Shown piece after piece: positions 52,233-63,310 of a stretch of 64,000 bases of DNA. The DNA is from Nocardia anocheti (GTDB taxonomy: Bacteria; Actinomycetota; Actinomycetes; Mycobacteriales; Mycobacteriaceae). Where the stretch lies: positions 620,001-684,000 of the forward strand of contig NZ_JAQQFV010000003.1 in NCBI RefSeq assembly GCF_029675105.1, written 5' to 3'. A model generated the notes under the pieces. It ran no database searches and was not told the DNA's origin. It saw nothing but the letters and a program-made list of their open reading frames with translations. Position 1 is the first letter of the stretch. Every line of letters starts with the position of its first letter. The position numbers and the translations under genes are program-made.

Positions 52233-53213
52233 ATGAGCGAGGATCCGGTTCCGAGCCTGTCCACGATCCGCGCGGCCGTCGAGATCGGCTGCCGGGCACC
52301 GTCGGTGCACAACACCCAGCCGTGGCGATGGGTGCTCGACGGCGAGCAGCTCCACCTGCTGCGCGATCCCGACCGGCAGCTCGGGGCCGCCGACCCACAC
52401 GGGCGACAGGCGGTGATCAGCTGCGGCGCAGTCCTCGACCACGTGCGCACGGCCTTCGCGGCGCACCGCCTGCGCGCCGAGGTCGACCGGCTGCCCGACC
52501 CCGCCAGGCCGGACCTGCTGGCCATCCTCACCTTCCGGCCGTGGCCGGACCCGCCGGTCGGACTGTTCCGCCGCGCCGAGGCGATCACCCGCCGCTACAC
52601 CGACCGGCTCCCGATGACCGAACCGGACGGGTGGGCCTCGATCCGCCGCGCGCTCGACGAGGTCGTCACCCCGCACGGCCTCACCCTCGACGTGCTCCCC
52701 GAGGACGCCCGACCCCGCCTGACTCTGGCCTCCGAGCAGACCGGCTCGTTGCGCGCCTTCGACCCGCAGTACCAGGCCGAGATCGGCTGGTGGACAGGGC
52801 ATCCCGGCGCCAGGGAAGGCATCCCGCCCACGGCGGTGGTGTCGGACTCCGAGCGCGCCCGCGTCGGCGTGGCCAGGGACTTCCCCGCTGCGGGGCCCTC
52901 CGCGCGCCGCGGTGACCTCCACGACCGCGCCCGCCTCACGGTGCTCACCGCCACCGACGAGTCCCCGATGAGCTGGCTGCGCACCGGCGAGGCCCTGTCC
53001 GCGCTGCTGCTCGCCTGCACCGCCGACGGCCTGGCCACCTGCCCGCTGACCCATGTCACCGAGCTGGTCGCCGCGCGCCGCCTGCTCAGCGGCATGATCG
53101 GGCATCCCGGCGTCCCGCAGGTCGTGGTCCGGATCGGCACCGCGCCCGAGCCGGGCAGGCCCACCCCGACCCCGCGCCGCCCACTCACCGATGTCCTGCG
53201 GGAACGGCCATGA
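52233..53213 (+). CDS. Acg family FMN-binding nitroreductase-like protein
   Basis: A 326-residue member of the Acg family (Rv2032/Rv3131-like). The first FMN-related motif is CRAPSVHNTQPWRW; later parts are ISCGAVLDH and a C-terminal nitroreductase-like region with GEALSALLLACTADGL. Acg of M. tuberculosis binds FMN but lacks nitroreductase activity and is thought to sequester flavin; it is one of the strongest DosR targets. This copy is a good homologue and shares the block with DevR and DevS. ATG 52233 is supported by GGAGGAG upstream. Confidence 0.83.
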   Translation: MSEDPVPSLSTIRAAVEIGCRAPSVHNTQPWRWVLDGEQLHLLRDPDRQLGAADPHGRQAVISCGAVLDHVRTAFAAHRLRAEVDRLPDPARPDLLAILTFRPWPDPPVGLFRRAEAITRRYTDRLPMTEPDGWASIRRALDEVVTPHGLTLDVLPEDARPRLTLASEQTGSLRAFDPQYQAEIGWWTGHPGAREGIPPTAVVSDSERARVGVARDFPAAGPSARRGDLHDRARLTVLTATDESPMSWLRTGEALSALLLACTADGLATCPLTHVTELVAARRLLSGMIGHPGVPQVVVRIGTAPEPGRPTPTPRRPLTDVLRERP

Positions 53214-53240
53214 TCGGGGCGGGGCCACTGGTCCTCGCCT

Positions 53241-53260
53241 GGGGTGACCTTCGCCCCTGC
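53241..53260. promoter_or_regulatory. Candidate DosR box before devR
   Basis: GGGGTGACCTTCGCCCCTGC resembles the DosR 20-mer TTSGGGACTWWAGTCCCSAA at about 12 of 20 positions, with the G and C tracts spaced as expected. It is 83 bp before devR, consistent with autoregulation. Confidence 0.3.
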
Positions 53261-53343
53261 CGTCGATACCCCGAGGCGATCACACTGGTGCCGAGGCCGC
53301 GGCGGACAATACAGACGCCGCCGAACTCCGAGGAGGACTCGCG

Positions 53344-55765
<2,422 letters not shown>

Positions 55766-55768
55766 CGG

Positions 55769-56788
55769 TCAGAGCGCGGCCTCGGCGTCGGCGCGCACGG
55801 TCAGGATCTCCTCGACCGAGCGACGCGCGGTCGACGGCGCGGCGGCCGTATCGGCGGGAGCCGCGCCCACCCGGATCAGGACCTGCGGCACTCCGCGACC
55901 ACCGACCATGCCCTCCACCGCCCTGCGCGCACCGGGCAGTTCGGTGATGTGGGTGAGGGCGCAGGTGGCCGCGCCCGCGCGGGTGAACTCGAGCAGCACC
56001 GCCGACAGCGCCTCCCCGACGTGCAGCCAGTCGGCAGGAGTATCGCCGTCGGAGCTCAGCACCACCACTTCGGCGCCGTCCTCGGGCCCGTCGCCGCGCC
56101 CGGACTCCGGCGCGGTGGGAAAGGCGCGGGCGATCGGGACCTGGGCGGTCTCGTCGGCGGCGAGCAGGGCGGTGTCGGGGATGCCCTCGTAGTCGGCCGA
56201 ATGTCCGGTCCACCAGCGCAATTCGGCCTGATAGCCCATGTCGTAGCGGCGTTTGGCACCGGCTTCGCGCGACGATTCGGCGAGCACCGGCCGAGCCTCG
56301 TCGGGCAGCAGGTCCACCTCGACGTGGTGGGGGCTGGCCAGCATGCGCGCCGCGCGGAACACCTCGGCGAAGCCGACCGGCGCCGTCAACGGGTGCCGGT
56401 CGGTGCGGCGACGGTCGATCGCCGCCGCCCGCGCGAGGACCCCGTCCGGCGGGTCGGCCCACGGCCGGAAGTCCAACCGGGCCAGCAGATCCGGCCTGCC
56501 GGGATCGGGCAAGCGGTCCAGTTCGGTGCGCCAACCCTCGGCCGCCAGCACGGTGCGCAGGTGGTGCAGCACGGCGCCGCAGCTGATCACCAGCTGACGG
56601 CCGGTCGGGTCCGCCGCGGTCAGCTGCCGGTGGTCGTCGCGGTAGAGGTAGAGGTGGGTTCCGTCGAACTCCCAGCGCCACGGCTGGGAATTGTGGATCG
56701 AGGGGGCGCGGCTGGCTCGCTGCAGCGCCGACCTGATCGTCGACAGATCCGGTGCCAGGTTCGCCCTGGTGGCTTTGCTGTCGGTCAT
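55769..56788 (-). CDS. Second Acg family nitroreductase-like protein
   Basis: A 339-residue paralogue of the protein at 52233-53213, sharing SRAPSIHNSQPWRWEFDG, LVISCGAVLHHLRT and the C-terminal GEALSAVLLEFTRAGAATCAL block. ATG 56788 is chosen over upstream in-frame ATGs because they would add a tail that overlaps the 18-bp palindrome region. Two Acg paralogues flanking devRS fit a dormancy regulon. Flavin binding is expected, catalytic activity uncertain. The last residues are Arg/Thr-rich. Confidence 0.83.
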   Translation of the reverse strand: MTDSKATRANLAPDLSTIRSALQRASRAPSIHNSQPWRWEFDGTHLYLYRDDHRQLTAADPTGRQLVISCGAVLHHLRTVLAAEGWRTELDRLPDPGRPDLLARLDFRPWADPPDGVLARAAAIDRRRTDRHPLTAPVGFAEVFRAARMLASPHHVEVDLLPDEARPVLAESSREAGAKRRYDMGYQAELRWWTGHSADYEGIPDTALLAADETAQVPIARAFPTAPESGRGDGPEDGAEVVVLSSDGDTPADWLHVGEALSAVLLEFTRAGAATCALTHITELPGARRAVEGMVGGRGVPQVLIRVGAAPADTAAAPSTARRSVEEILTVRADAEAAL

Positions 56789-56886
56789 GACCCGAGTCTT
56801 CTCCCCCGGCGGCCCGTTCGCGAACGGCACTTGGGCCCCGGATCGCGGGCCGATGGTCATCGGCGCCGTGATCGTCGACACCTTTT

Positions 56887-56904
56887 TATGCAACTCGTTG
56901 CATA
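56887..56904. promoter_or_regulatory. 18-bp perfect palindrome between the Acg and nitronate monooxygenase genes
   Basis: TATGCAACTCGTTGCATA is a perfect 9+9 palindrome, 99 bp before the Acg start and 78 bp before the monooxygenase start. It is AT-rich relative to its surroundings and is a likely operator for one or both divergent genes. Confidence 0.6.
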
Positions 56905-56981
56905 GGGAGGCGGGGCGCAATACCGTCGGTCACATCGCCTTGCCGCGGCCGCGCGCCGCTCAACCCTCCCGGAGGTACCCC

Positions 56982-57971
56982 ATGGCCCTGCCGACCTGGC
57001 TGTCCAGCCGCCTGGCCCTGCCCGTCGTCGCGTCGCCGATGTTCATCGCCTCGGGTCCCGAACTCGTCATCGCCCAGTGCCAGGCCGGGATCGTCGGATC
57101 CTTCCCCGCCCTCAACGCCCGCCCGGCCGCGCTGCTCACCGACTGGCTCAGCCGCATCACCGAGGAGAACGCCGCCTACCAGGCCGCCCATCCGGAGGCG
57201 ACCGTGGCGCCGTTCGCGGTGAACCAGATCGTGCACCGGTCCAACGACCGGCTCGAGGCCGACATGGCGGTCATCGTGGAGCACCGGGTGCCGATCGTGA
57301 TCACCTCACTGGGCGCGCGCGAGGAGATCAACGAGGCCGTCCACTCCTACGGCGGCATCGTCCTGCACGACGTCATCAACGACCGCTTCGCCCGCAAGGC
57401 GATCGAGAAGGGCGCCGACGGCCTGATCGCCGTCGCCGCGGGCGCGGGTGGTCACGCGGGCACCCAGTCACCCTTCGCGCTGCTGCAGGAGATCCGCGCC
57501 TGGTTCGACGGCCCGCTGCTGCTCTCGGGCGCGATCGCGCACGGCCGCTCGATCCTGGCCGCGCAGGCCGCCGGTGCCGATCTCGCCTACGTCGGCTCGG
57601 CCTTCCTGTCGACCACCGAGGCCAATGTGGTGCCCGACTACCGGCAGATGATCGTGGACTCCGCCGCCGCCGACATCGTCTACAGCAACCTGTTCACCGG
57701 CGTGCACGGCAACTACCTGCGCGGCAGCATCGTCGCCGCGGGCCTGGACCCCGACAACCTGCCCGAATCCGACCCCTCCCAGATGAACTTCGGCTCCAGC
57801 ACCGACGCCAAGGCGTGGAAGGACGTCTGGGGCGCCGGTCAGGGCATCGGCGCGATCACCGCGGGCCGTAGCACCGCCGAACTGGTCGCCACCCTGACCG
57901 AGCAGTACGACCGGGCGCGCCACGATCTCGCCGACACCCTCGCGCGCCCGGCCGCGCTGCCCGTGCGCTGA
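56982..57971 (+). CDS. Nitronate monooxygenase (2-nitropropane dioxygenase family)
   Basis: A 329-residue TIM-barrel flavoprotein. It carries the FMN phosphate site in GGHAGTQSPFALLQEIR (GGHxG), SGAIAHGRSILAAQAAGADLAYVGSAFLST and the start PVVASPMFIASGPELVIA. Class I/II nitronate monooxygenases oxidise alkyl nitronates such as propionate-3-nitronate. GGAGG lies 6 bp before ATG 56982. It may detoxify nitro-compounds, a possible reason for being beside a nitroreductase-like gene. A strong terminator hairpin follows. Confidence 0.88.
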   Translation: MALPTWLSSRLALPVVASPMFIASGPELVIAQCQAGIVGSFPALNARPAALLTDWLSRITEENAAYQAAHPEATVAPFAVNQIVHRSNDRLEADMAVIVEHRVPIVITSLGAREEINEAVHSYGGIVLHDVINDRFARKAIEKGADGLIAVAAGAGGHAGTQSPFALLQEIRAWFDGPLLLSGAIAHGRSILAAQAAGADLAYVGSAFLSTTEANVVPDYRQMIVDSAAADIVYSNLFTGVHGNYLRGSIVAAGLDPDNLPESDPSQMNFGSSTDAKAWKDVWGAGQGIGAITAGRSTAELVATLTEQYDRARHDLADTLARPAALPVR

Positions 57972-57986
57972 ACCACCCGACACGAC

Positions 57987-58017
57987 ACCGGCCGGGAGCC
58001 ATGCGCTCCCGGCCGGT
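57987..58017. terminator. Bidirectional hairpin terminator
   Basis: ACCGGCCGGGAGC (57987-57999) pairs with GCTCCCGGCCGGT (58005-58017), a perfect 13-bp stem with loop CATGC, between the convergent nitronate monooxygenase and SDR genes. Confidence 0.75.
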
Positions 58018-58034
58018 TCGGCGTCCACGCCAGG

Positions 58035-58796
58035 TCAGCGCGGTGCCATGCGAATCGCACCGTCGAGGCGGATGGTCTCGCCGTTGAGCATCGGGTTCTC
58101 CACGATGTGGCGGGCCAACGCGGCGAACTCCGTCGGCTGGCCCAGTCGCGACGGATGCGGTACCTGCGCGCCCAGCGACTGCAGCGCCTCTTCGGGCAGC
58201 GTCTCGAACAGCGGCGTGCGGAACAGGCCCGGCGCGATGGTGACGACGCGGATCTTGAAGCTCGCCAGATCACGCGCGATCGGCAGCGTCATGCCGACGA
58301 TGCCGCCCTTGGACGCGGAGTACGCGGCCTGCCCGATCTGCCCGTCGAAGGCGGCCACGGAGGCGGTGTTGACGATGACGCCGCGCTCCTCGCCCACCGG
58401 CTCGTTCGCCGCCATCCGCTCGGCCGCCAGCCGGATGACATTGAACGTGCCGAACAGGTTCACGTTGACGACCTTGGTGAAGTCGGCCAGCGGGAACGCG
58501 CCCTTCTTGCCGACGGTCTTGATCGCGTTGCCGATGCCCGCGCAGTTCACCGTGATCCGCAGCGGCGCCAGCGCTTGCGCCGCGTCCAGCGCCGCCGACA
58601 CCGCCGTCTCGTCGGTCACGTCCGCGGGCGCGAACACCACGCCGTCACCGAGTTCCTTCGCGATGGCGGCACCGTTGGACGAGGCGAGGTCGACGATGAC
58701 GACCTTCGCGCCCTGGGCGTGCAGTTCCCGCACGGTGGCCAGGCCGAGGCCCGACGCACCACCGGTGACCACGGCGGACGAGTTGACGAAATCCAT
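58035..58796 (-). CDS. SDR family dehydrogenase (3-hydroxyacyl-CoA dehydrogenase type 2-like)
   Basis: A 253-residue short-chain dehydrogenase. The cofactor motif TGGASGLG is at residues 11-18, NCAG is in VNCAGIGNA, and the catalytic Ser/Tyr/Lys appear in [23 protein letters not shown]. The start [19 protein letters not shown] and the end [18 protein letters not shown] match HSD17B10/FabG-like type 2 3-hydroxyacyl-CoA dehydrogenases. It probably oxidises 3-hydroxyacyl-CoA in fatty acid or branched-chain degradation. The upstream region, shared with a divergent TetR gene, has an operator-like palindrome. Confidence 0.85.
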   Translation of the reverse strand: MDFVNSSAVVTGGASGLGLATVRELHAQGAKVVIVDLASSNGAAIAKELGDGVVFAPADVTDETAVSAALDAAQALAPLRITVNCAGIGNAIKTVGKKGAFPLADFTKVVNVNLFGTFNVIRLAAERMAANEPVGEERGVIVNTASVAAFDGQIGQAAYSASKGGIVGMTLPIARDLASFKIRVVTIAPGLFRTPLFETLPEEALQSLGAQVPHPSRLGQPTEFAALARHIVENPMLNGETIRLDGAIRMAPR

Positions 58797-58844
58797 GCTC
58801 TATCTCCTCTGGGGGTCTGATCCGCCGCAATATTGACACACTTC

Positions 58845-58860
58845 GCCAAAACTGTTTGGC
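58845..58860. promoter_or_regulatory. Palindrome between SDR and TetR genes (GCCAAA-N4-TTTGGC)
   Basis: Perfect 6-bp arms around ACTG, located 49 bp from the SDR start and 8 bp before the TetR GTG at 58868. TTGACA at 58833-58838 could be a -35 element for the TetR gene, with the palindrome covering the spacer. Confidence 0.5.
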
Positions 58861-58867
58861 TTTCGGC

Positions 58868-59470
58868 GTGACCCGGCCCGATCGCCGCCGCCCCGGCCGC
58901 CCCTCCGTGCTCGACACCCGCGCGGTGGCCGCCGACGCGCTGCGCCTGTGGACCGCGCGCGGTTTCGCCGCCACCAACTGGAACGATCTCGCCGAGGCCA
59001 CCGGGATCAGCACCCGAACCCTGTTGCGCCACTTCCCCTCACGCGCCGAGATCGCCTGGCTCGGCGTCGCCCCCGCCACCGATCGGCTGCGCGAGGTCCT
59101 CACCCGCGCCGCCGACGACGCGCCCGCGGCCGTGGTGGTCCGCGCCGCCATCGTCGAATCGGTCTCCCGCGATCGGCGGATCCACGAACTGGCACCGGAC
59201 TGGTTGCGCCTGATCTCGGCCGAACCGACGCTGGCCGCCACCGCCCCCGCGATCTACCAGCCCTGGATCGACACCCTCACCGGCTATCTCGCGCGCCGCC
59301 TGTCCGGCACCCCGATCGCCATCTGCCGCGCCCTGGCCATCACCTACCAGGCGGCCACCTTCGCCGCCCTCACCGAATGGGCCGAGTCCGGTGCCCACGG
59401 CGACGCCGCCGACGCGGTCGACCGCATGCTGCGCTGGCTCGACGTCCACACCCCCACCGGGGACCGCTGA
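58868..59470 (+). CDS. TetR family regulator
   Basis: A 200-residue regulator with its HTH at about residues 29-57 (GFAATNWNDLAEATGISTRTLLRHF) and a basic start (VTRPDRRRPGRPS), a frequent beginning for TetR proteins in this group. The GTG at 58868 is chosen since RRRPGRPS follows at once; a TTG at 58856 would place the start inside the palindrome. It is divergent from the SDR dehydrogenase and probably represses it and itself through the GCCAAA-TTTGGC palindrome. Confidence 0.87.
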   Translation: MTRPDRRRPGRPSVLDTRAVAADALRLWTARGFAATNWNDLAEATGISTRTLLRHFPSRAEIAWLGVAPATDRLREVLTRAADDAPAAVVVRAAIVESVSRDRRIHELAPDWLRLISAEPTLAATAPAIYQPWIDTLTGYLARRLSGTPIAICRALAITYQAATFAALTEWAESGAHGDAADAVDRMLRWLDVHTPTGDR

Positions 59471-59560
59471 CACCACTCGTTGCGAACGCCCGGATTCGCG
59501 GGATACGCTCGATGTTCAGCCCCCTTGCATTTCGGTGACGACCAGGGTGAGGTGCAGCCG

Positions 59561-60127
59561 ATGACACCGGATGAACTGATGGAAGAAGCCTGCCGACTGG
59601 CCAGGGAATCCGTCGAGAACGATTGGGGTGGCCCGTTCGGCGCGGTGATCGCGAAAGACGGCGAGATCGTCGCCCGCGGCCAGAATCGCGTCCTGCTCAC
59701 CGGTGACATCACCGCCCACGCCGAAATCGAGACCATCCGTTCGGCCGCGCGCGTCCTCAACGGCTGGGCACCCTCCATCGCCAGGGAGAACCAGAACGAA
59801 TCGACGCTCGAATTGGTCCCCCGCCCGGCGGGTTCGGCCGATTCCGTCCCCGAACGCGCGCGCATGCTGATGGGAATGGAGATCTACGTCAGCGGCGCCC
59901 CATGTCCCATGTGTATGAGCGCCATCTATTGGGCGCGCCTGAACGCCGTGCATTTCGCCAGCGATCTCGACGACACCAGCGCCATCGGTTTCGACGACGC
60001 CTACCAGTACGAGGACTTCACCAAACCCTTCGCCGAGCGGCGGGTGCGCATCGAGCAGTTCCGCCGCGACCTGGGCGCCGAGGCGTACAAGACCTGGGCC
60101 GAGAAACCGGACAAGCACCCGTACTGA
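59561..60127 (+). CDS. Nucleoside/guanine deaminase-like protein (GuaD/CMP-dCMP family)
   Basis: A 188-residue zinc deaminase. The zinc motif is complete: His53-Ala-Glu55 (AHAEIETI) and Cys115-x2-Cys118 (SGAPCPMCMSAIYWA). The C-terminal end TWAEKPDKHPY is like GuaD, suggesting guanine as substrate. It differs from GuaD by an insertion of about 25 residues between the HAE and PCxxC blocks (LELVPRPAGSADSVPERA). ATG 59561 is used; a longer reading would include a TTG. It is 1 bp away from the ABM membrane protein gene and may be co-transcribed with it. Confidence 0.8.
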   Translation: MTPDELMEEACRLARESVENDWGGPFGAVIAKDGEIVARGQNRVLLTGDITAHAEIETIRSAARVLNGWAPSIARENQNESTLELVPRPAGSADSVPERARMLMGMEIYVSGAPCPMCMSAIYWARLNAVHFASDLDDTSAIGFDDAYQYEDFTKPFAERRVRIEQFRRDLGAEAYKTWAEKPDKHPY

Positions 60128-60128
60128 G

Positions 60129-61070
60129 ATGTCCGCCCCGGCGACCGTGGTCATCACCCAGCATCCGCGACCCGGTCGGGAGGCCGAGTTCCAGCGCTGG
60201 CAGACCCAGGTCAACGATGCCGCCGCACACTATCCGGGCTTTCTCGGCGCCGAGGTGACCCCGCCCGGCGACGCGGCGTCGGCGTGGTCGGTGGTCTACC
60301 GCTTCGACGACCTGGACCACCTGAAACACTGGCTCGGCTCCGACACCCGCGACGAACTCCTCGCCCGCGGCAGCGGCTTCTTCGCGCAGCCTTCCACCCA
60401 GCACGTCCTGGTCGACGAGCCGGACGAGGCGGTGGCGACCGTCGTCGTCGCGCATCCGGTCGCGCCCGACCGGGAAGCGGAGTTCGTCGCCTGGCAGGAC
60501 CGGGTGACCGAGGCCGAACGCACCTTCCAGGGATTTCGCGGGTCCGCGCTGCACCGACCGATCCCGGGCGTGCAGAACGAATGGACGGTCATCTATTCGT
60601 TCACCTCCGCCGAGAATCTCCAACGCTGGCTCGATTCACCGCAGCGCCGGGAACTCCTCGACGCCGCGCCGGATTTCCGGGAGTTCGAGGTCCACCGCAT
60701 CACCAATCCCTACGGCTCCTGGTTTCCCCCCGCCACGACCGCCGAGAACACCGGCCCCGCGGCCTGGAAAACGGCGTTGTCGGTACTCGTCGGCCTGTAT
60801 CCGACGGTGGTGATCCTGACCCTGGCCATCGACGAACTCTGGCCGGACGCCCCCCTGTGGATCAGTCTGCTGGTCGGCAATATCCTCTCGGTCGCCCTGC
60901 TCACCTGGGTGGTGATGCCGATCGTCAACCGCGCGCTGGGATTCTGGATGACATCGAGCGGCCACGCACCACGCACCGAACTGGTCGGCCTGCTCTGTTC
61001 GCTCGGTTTCCTGACCCTGGCGGCCGCGTTCTTCTACGCGGTGACGCGTGTGTTCTGGACGCTGCCCTGA
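60129..61070 (+). CDS. Two-domain ABM (antibiotic biosynthesis monooxygenase-like) membrane protein
   Basis: A 313-residue protein. Two ABM ferredoxin-like repeats (about residues 5-95 and 100-190) each have a VVxxHPxxxREAEFxxWQ start and a W-x-VVYRF or W-TVIYSF middle strand with an aromatic core. Four hydrophobic helices follow (about 205-310). Fused ABM-TM proteins are common in actinobacteria but uncharacterised; individual ABM domains bind haem or quinone substrates without a cofactor. No catalytic residues can be assigned. The start at 60129 is 1 bp after the deaminase stop. Confidence 0.75.
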   Translation: MSAPATVVITQHPRPGREAEFQRWQTQVNDAAAHYPGFLGAEVTPPGDAASAWSVVYRFDDLDHLKHWLGSDTRDELLARGSGFFAQPSTQHVLVDEPDEAVATVVVAHPVAPDREAEFVAWQDRVTEAERTFQGFRGSALHRPIPGVQNEWTVIYSFTSAENLQRWLDSPQRRELLDAAPDFREFEVHRITNPYGSWFPPATTAENTGPAAWKTALSVLVGLYPTVVILTLAIDELWPDAPLWISLLVGNILSVALLTWVVMPIVNRALGFWMTSSGHAPRTELVGLLCSLGFLTLAAAFFYAVTRVFWTLP

Positions 61071-61094
61071 TCGCGGGGCCCGTAGGCTGACGTG

Positions 61095-62786
61095 ATGGCA
61101 CACGACACCGACAAGCCGGTCGATATCAAGCCCCGCTCCCGTGATGTCACCGACGGCCTCGAGAAAACCGCCGCCCGCGGCATGCTGCGCGCGGTCGGCA
61201 TGGGTGACGACGACTGGGCGAAACCGCAGATCGGTGTCGCGTCCAGTTGGAACGAGATCACCCCGTGCAACCTGTCCCTGGACCGGCTGGCCAAGGCCGT
61301 CAAGGAAGGCGTCCACGCCGCGGGCGGCTATCCGCTCGAATTCGGCACCATCTCGGTGTCGGACGGCATCTCGATGGGCCACGAGGGCATGCACTTCTCG
61401 CTGGTCAGCCGCGAGATCATCGCCGACTCGGTGGAGACGGTGATGATGGCCGAGCGTCTGGACGGCTCGGTGCTGCTGGCGGGCTGCGACAAGAGCCTGC
61501 CCGGCATGCTCATGGCCGCCGCGCGGCTGGACCTGTCGAGTGTGTTCCTCTACGCCGGGTCGATCATGCCCGGCAATGTCGACGGTCGCGATGTCACCAT
61601 CATCGACGCGTTCGAGGCCGTCGGTGCCTGTCTCAAGGGACTGATCAGCCGCGAGGAGGTCGACAAGATCGAGCGCGCGATCTGCCCGGGCGAGGGCGCG
61701 TGCGGCGGCATGTACACCGCCAACACCATGGCCTCGGTGGCCGAGGCACTCGGTATGAGCCTGCCCGGCTCGGCGGCCCCGCCCGCCCCGGACCGCCGCC
61801 GCGACGAGTACGCGCGCAAGTCCGGTGAGGCCGTGGTCGAACTGCTGCGCCGGGGCATCACCGCCCGCGACATCATGACCATGGAGGCGTTCGAGAACGC
61901 CATCACCATCGTCATGGCGCTGGGCGGGTCGACCAACGCGGTGCTGCACCTGCTGGCCATCGCCCGCGAGGCCGGGGTGGACCTGACCCTCGCCGATTTC
62001 AACCGGGTCGGCGAGCGGGTGCCGCATCTGGGCGATCTCAAGCCGTTCGGCCGGTTCGTCATGAACGACGTGGACAAGGTCGGCGGAATCCCCGTGGTGC
62101 TCAAGGCACTACTGGACGCGGGTCTGCTGCACGGTGACGTCATGACCGTCACCGGCCGGACCATGGCCGAGAACCTCGCCGACATCGACCTCGGGCTCGA
62201 CGGTGAGGTCATCCGGCCGCTGGACCACCCGATCCACCGCACCGGCGGGCTCACCATCCTGCACGGCTCGCTCGCACCCGAAGGCGCCGTCGTGAAGAGC
62301 GCGGGCTTCGACTCCGACGTCTTCCGTGGCACGGCCCGGGTGTTCGACGGCGAACGCGCCGCGATGGACGCGCTCGAGGACGGCACGATCGTCGCGGGCG
62401 ATGTGGTGGTCATCCGCTACGAGGGGCCCAAGGGTGGGCCCGGCATGCGCGAGATGCTCGCCATCACCGGCGCCATCAAGGGCGCCGGGCTGGGCAAAGA
62501 CGTCCTGCTGCTCACCGACGGCCGGTTCTCCGGCGGCACCACCGGCCTGTGCGTGGGGCACGTGGCGCCGGAGGCCGTGGACGGCGGACCCATCGCCTTC
62601 GTCCGCGACGGCGACCCGATCGTCCTCGATGTCGCCGGGCGCCGTCTCGATGTCGAGGTCGACGCGGACGAACTCGCCGCCCGCGCGGTGGGTTTCGAGC
62701 CGCTGCCGCCGAAGTACACCTCGGGCGTGCTGGCCAAGTACCGCAAGCTGGTGAGCTCGGCCGCGCACGGCGCCGTCACCGGCTGA
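61095..62786 (+). CDS. ilvD: Dihydroxy-acid dehydratase
   Basis: A 563-residue IlvD/Edd enzyme. The cysteines for the iron-sulfur cluster are in [18 protein letters not shown] and [15 protein letters not shown]. It converts 2,3-dihydroxy-isovalerate and its homologue into the 2-oxo acids of valine, leucine and isoleucine synthesis in the cytosol. ATG 61095 is preferred to GTG 61092 directly before it. Length and motifs match mycobacterial IlvD. It is 25 bp after the ABM gene on the same strand and convergent with the flavodoxin gene; none of the other ilv genes is nearby. Confidence 0.95.
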   Translation: MAHDTDKPVDIKPRSRDVTDGLEKTAARGMLRAVGMGDDDWAKPQIGVASSWNEITPCNLSLDRLAKAVKEGVHAAGGYPLEFGTISVSDGISMGHEGMHFSLVSREIIADSVETVMMAERLDGSVLLAGCDKSLPGMLMAAARLDLSSVFLYAGSIMPGNVDGRDVTIIDAFEAVGACLKGLISREEVDKIERAICPGEGACGGMYTANTMASVAEALGMSLPGSAAPPAPDRRRDEYARKSGEAVVELLRRGITARDIMTMEAFENAITIVMALGGSTNAVLHLLAIAREAGVDLTLADFNRVGERVPHLGDLKPFGRFVMNDVDKVGGIPVVLKALLDAGLLHGDVMTVTGRTMAENLADIDLGLDGEVIRPLDHPIHRTGGLTILHGSLAPEGAVVKSAGFDSDVFRGTARVFDGERAAMDALEDGTIVAGDVVVIRYEGPKGGPGMREMLAITGAIKGAGLGKDVLLLTDGRFSGGTTGLCVGHVAPEAVDGGPIAFVRDGDPIVLDVAGRRLDVEVDADELAARAVGFEPLPPKYTSGVLAKYRKLVSSAAHGAVTG

Positions 62787-63257
62787 CTAGGAGGCGATCA
62801 GGGTGCGGATCGGCAGCGTGCGCACCCAGCGGCTGGCCAGCTCGCGGGGCTTGATCTCGGTCGAGGCGTCGTGGCGGGCGTGCTCGCCCACCTGGACGGC
62901 ACCGCGGGCCGCGAGCTTCTCGGCCGCAAGTTCGCCGCCGCGATTGAAGGTGTCGCCGTAGACCGAATCCCCGAGGCCGAAGACCGCGAAGCGCAGGCCG
63001 GTGAGGTCGGGCCGCACGATCTCGACGCGGTCGAAGAAAGCCTCACCGGCCGTGGGCAGTTCGCCGTCGCCGTAGGTCGAGCAGACGACGATCAGGAACT
63101 CGACGCCGTCCAGGTCGCGCGGGTCGAAGTCGGCCATGTCGTAGACCGACACCGCGCCGTCGAACGCCACCTGATCGGCGAGGTGCTCGGCCACGGCCTC
63201 GGACGTACCGAGTTCGGACCCGAACAGAATCACGAGGGACAAGGAGATTCCTTTCAC
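62787..63257 (-). CDS. Short-chain flavodoxin under an iron box
   Basis: A 156-residue flavodoxin-domain protein. The FMN phosphate loop is GSELGTSEAVAEHL, and later FMN loops are VCSTYGDGELPTAG and FGLGDSVYGDTFNRGG. It transfers single electrons in the cytosol and can replace ferredoxin when iron is low. Start ATG 63257 (MKGISLSLVILFG) follows GGATAAGC; a near ATG/GTG alternative is less likely. A near-consensus IdeR/DtxR box covers the region just upstream, supporting derepression in iron shortage. The gene is convergent with ilvD, an iron-sulfur enzyme. Confidence 0.87.
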   Translation of the reverse strand: MKGISLSLVILFGSELGTSEAVAEHLADQVAFDGAVSVYDMADFDPRDLDGVEFLIVVCSTYGDGELPTAGEAFFDRVEIVRPDLTGLRFAVFGLGDSVYGDTFNRGGELAAEKLAARGAVQVGEHARHDASTEIKPRELASRWVRTLPIRTLIAS

Positions 63258-63265
63258 GCGACGGA

Positions 63266-63284
63266 TAAGCCTAGGCTTACCTTA
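63266..63284 (-). promoter_or_regulatory. IdeR/DtxR-type iron box
   Basis: TAAGGTAAGCCTAGGCTTA on the minus strand matches 17 of 19 positions of TWAGGTWAGSCTWACCTWA; its 14-bp inner core is a perfect palindrome. It lies 9-27 bp before the flavodoxin start, overlapping the likely promoter. Confidence 0.75.
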
Positions 63285-63310
63285 GCGCGCCTCCGGCCGC
63301 AAGAGCTTCC

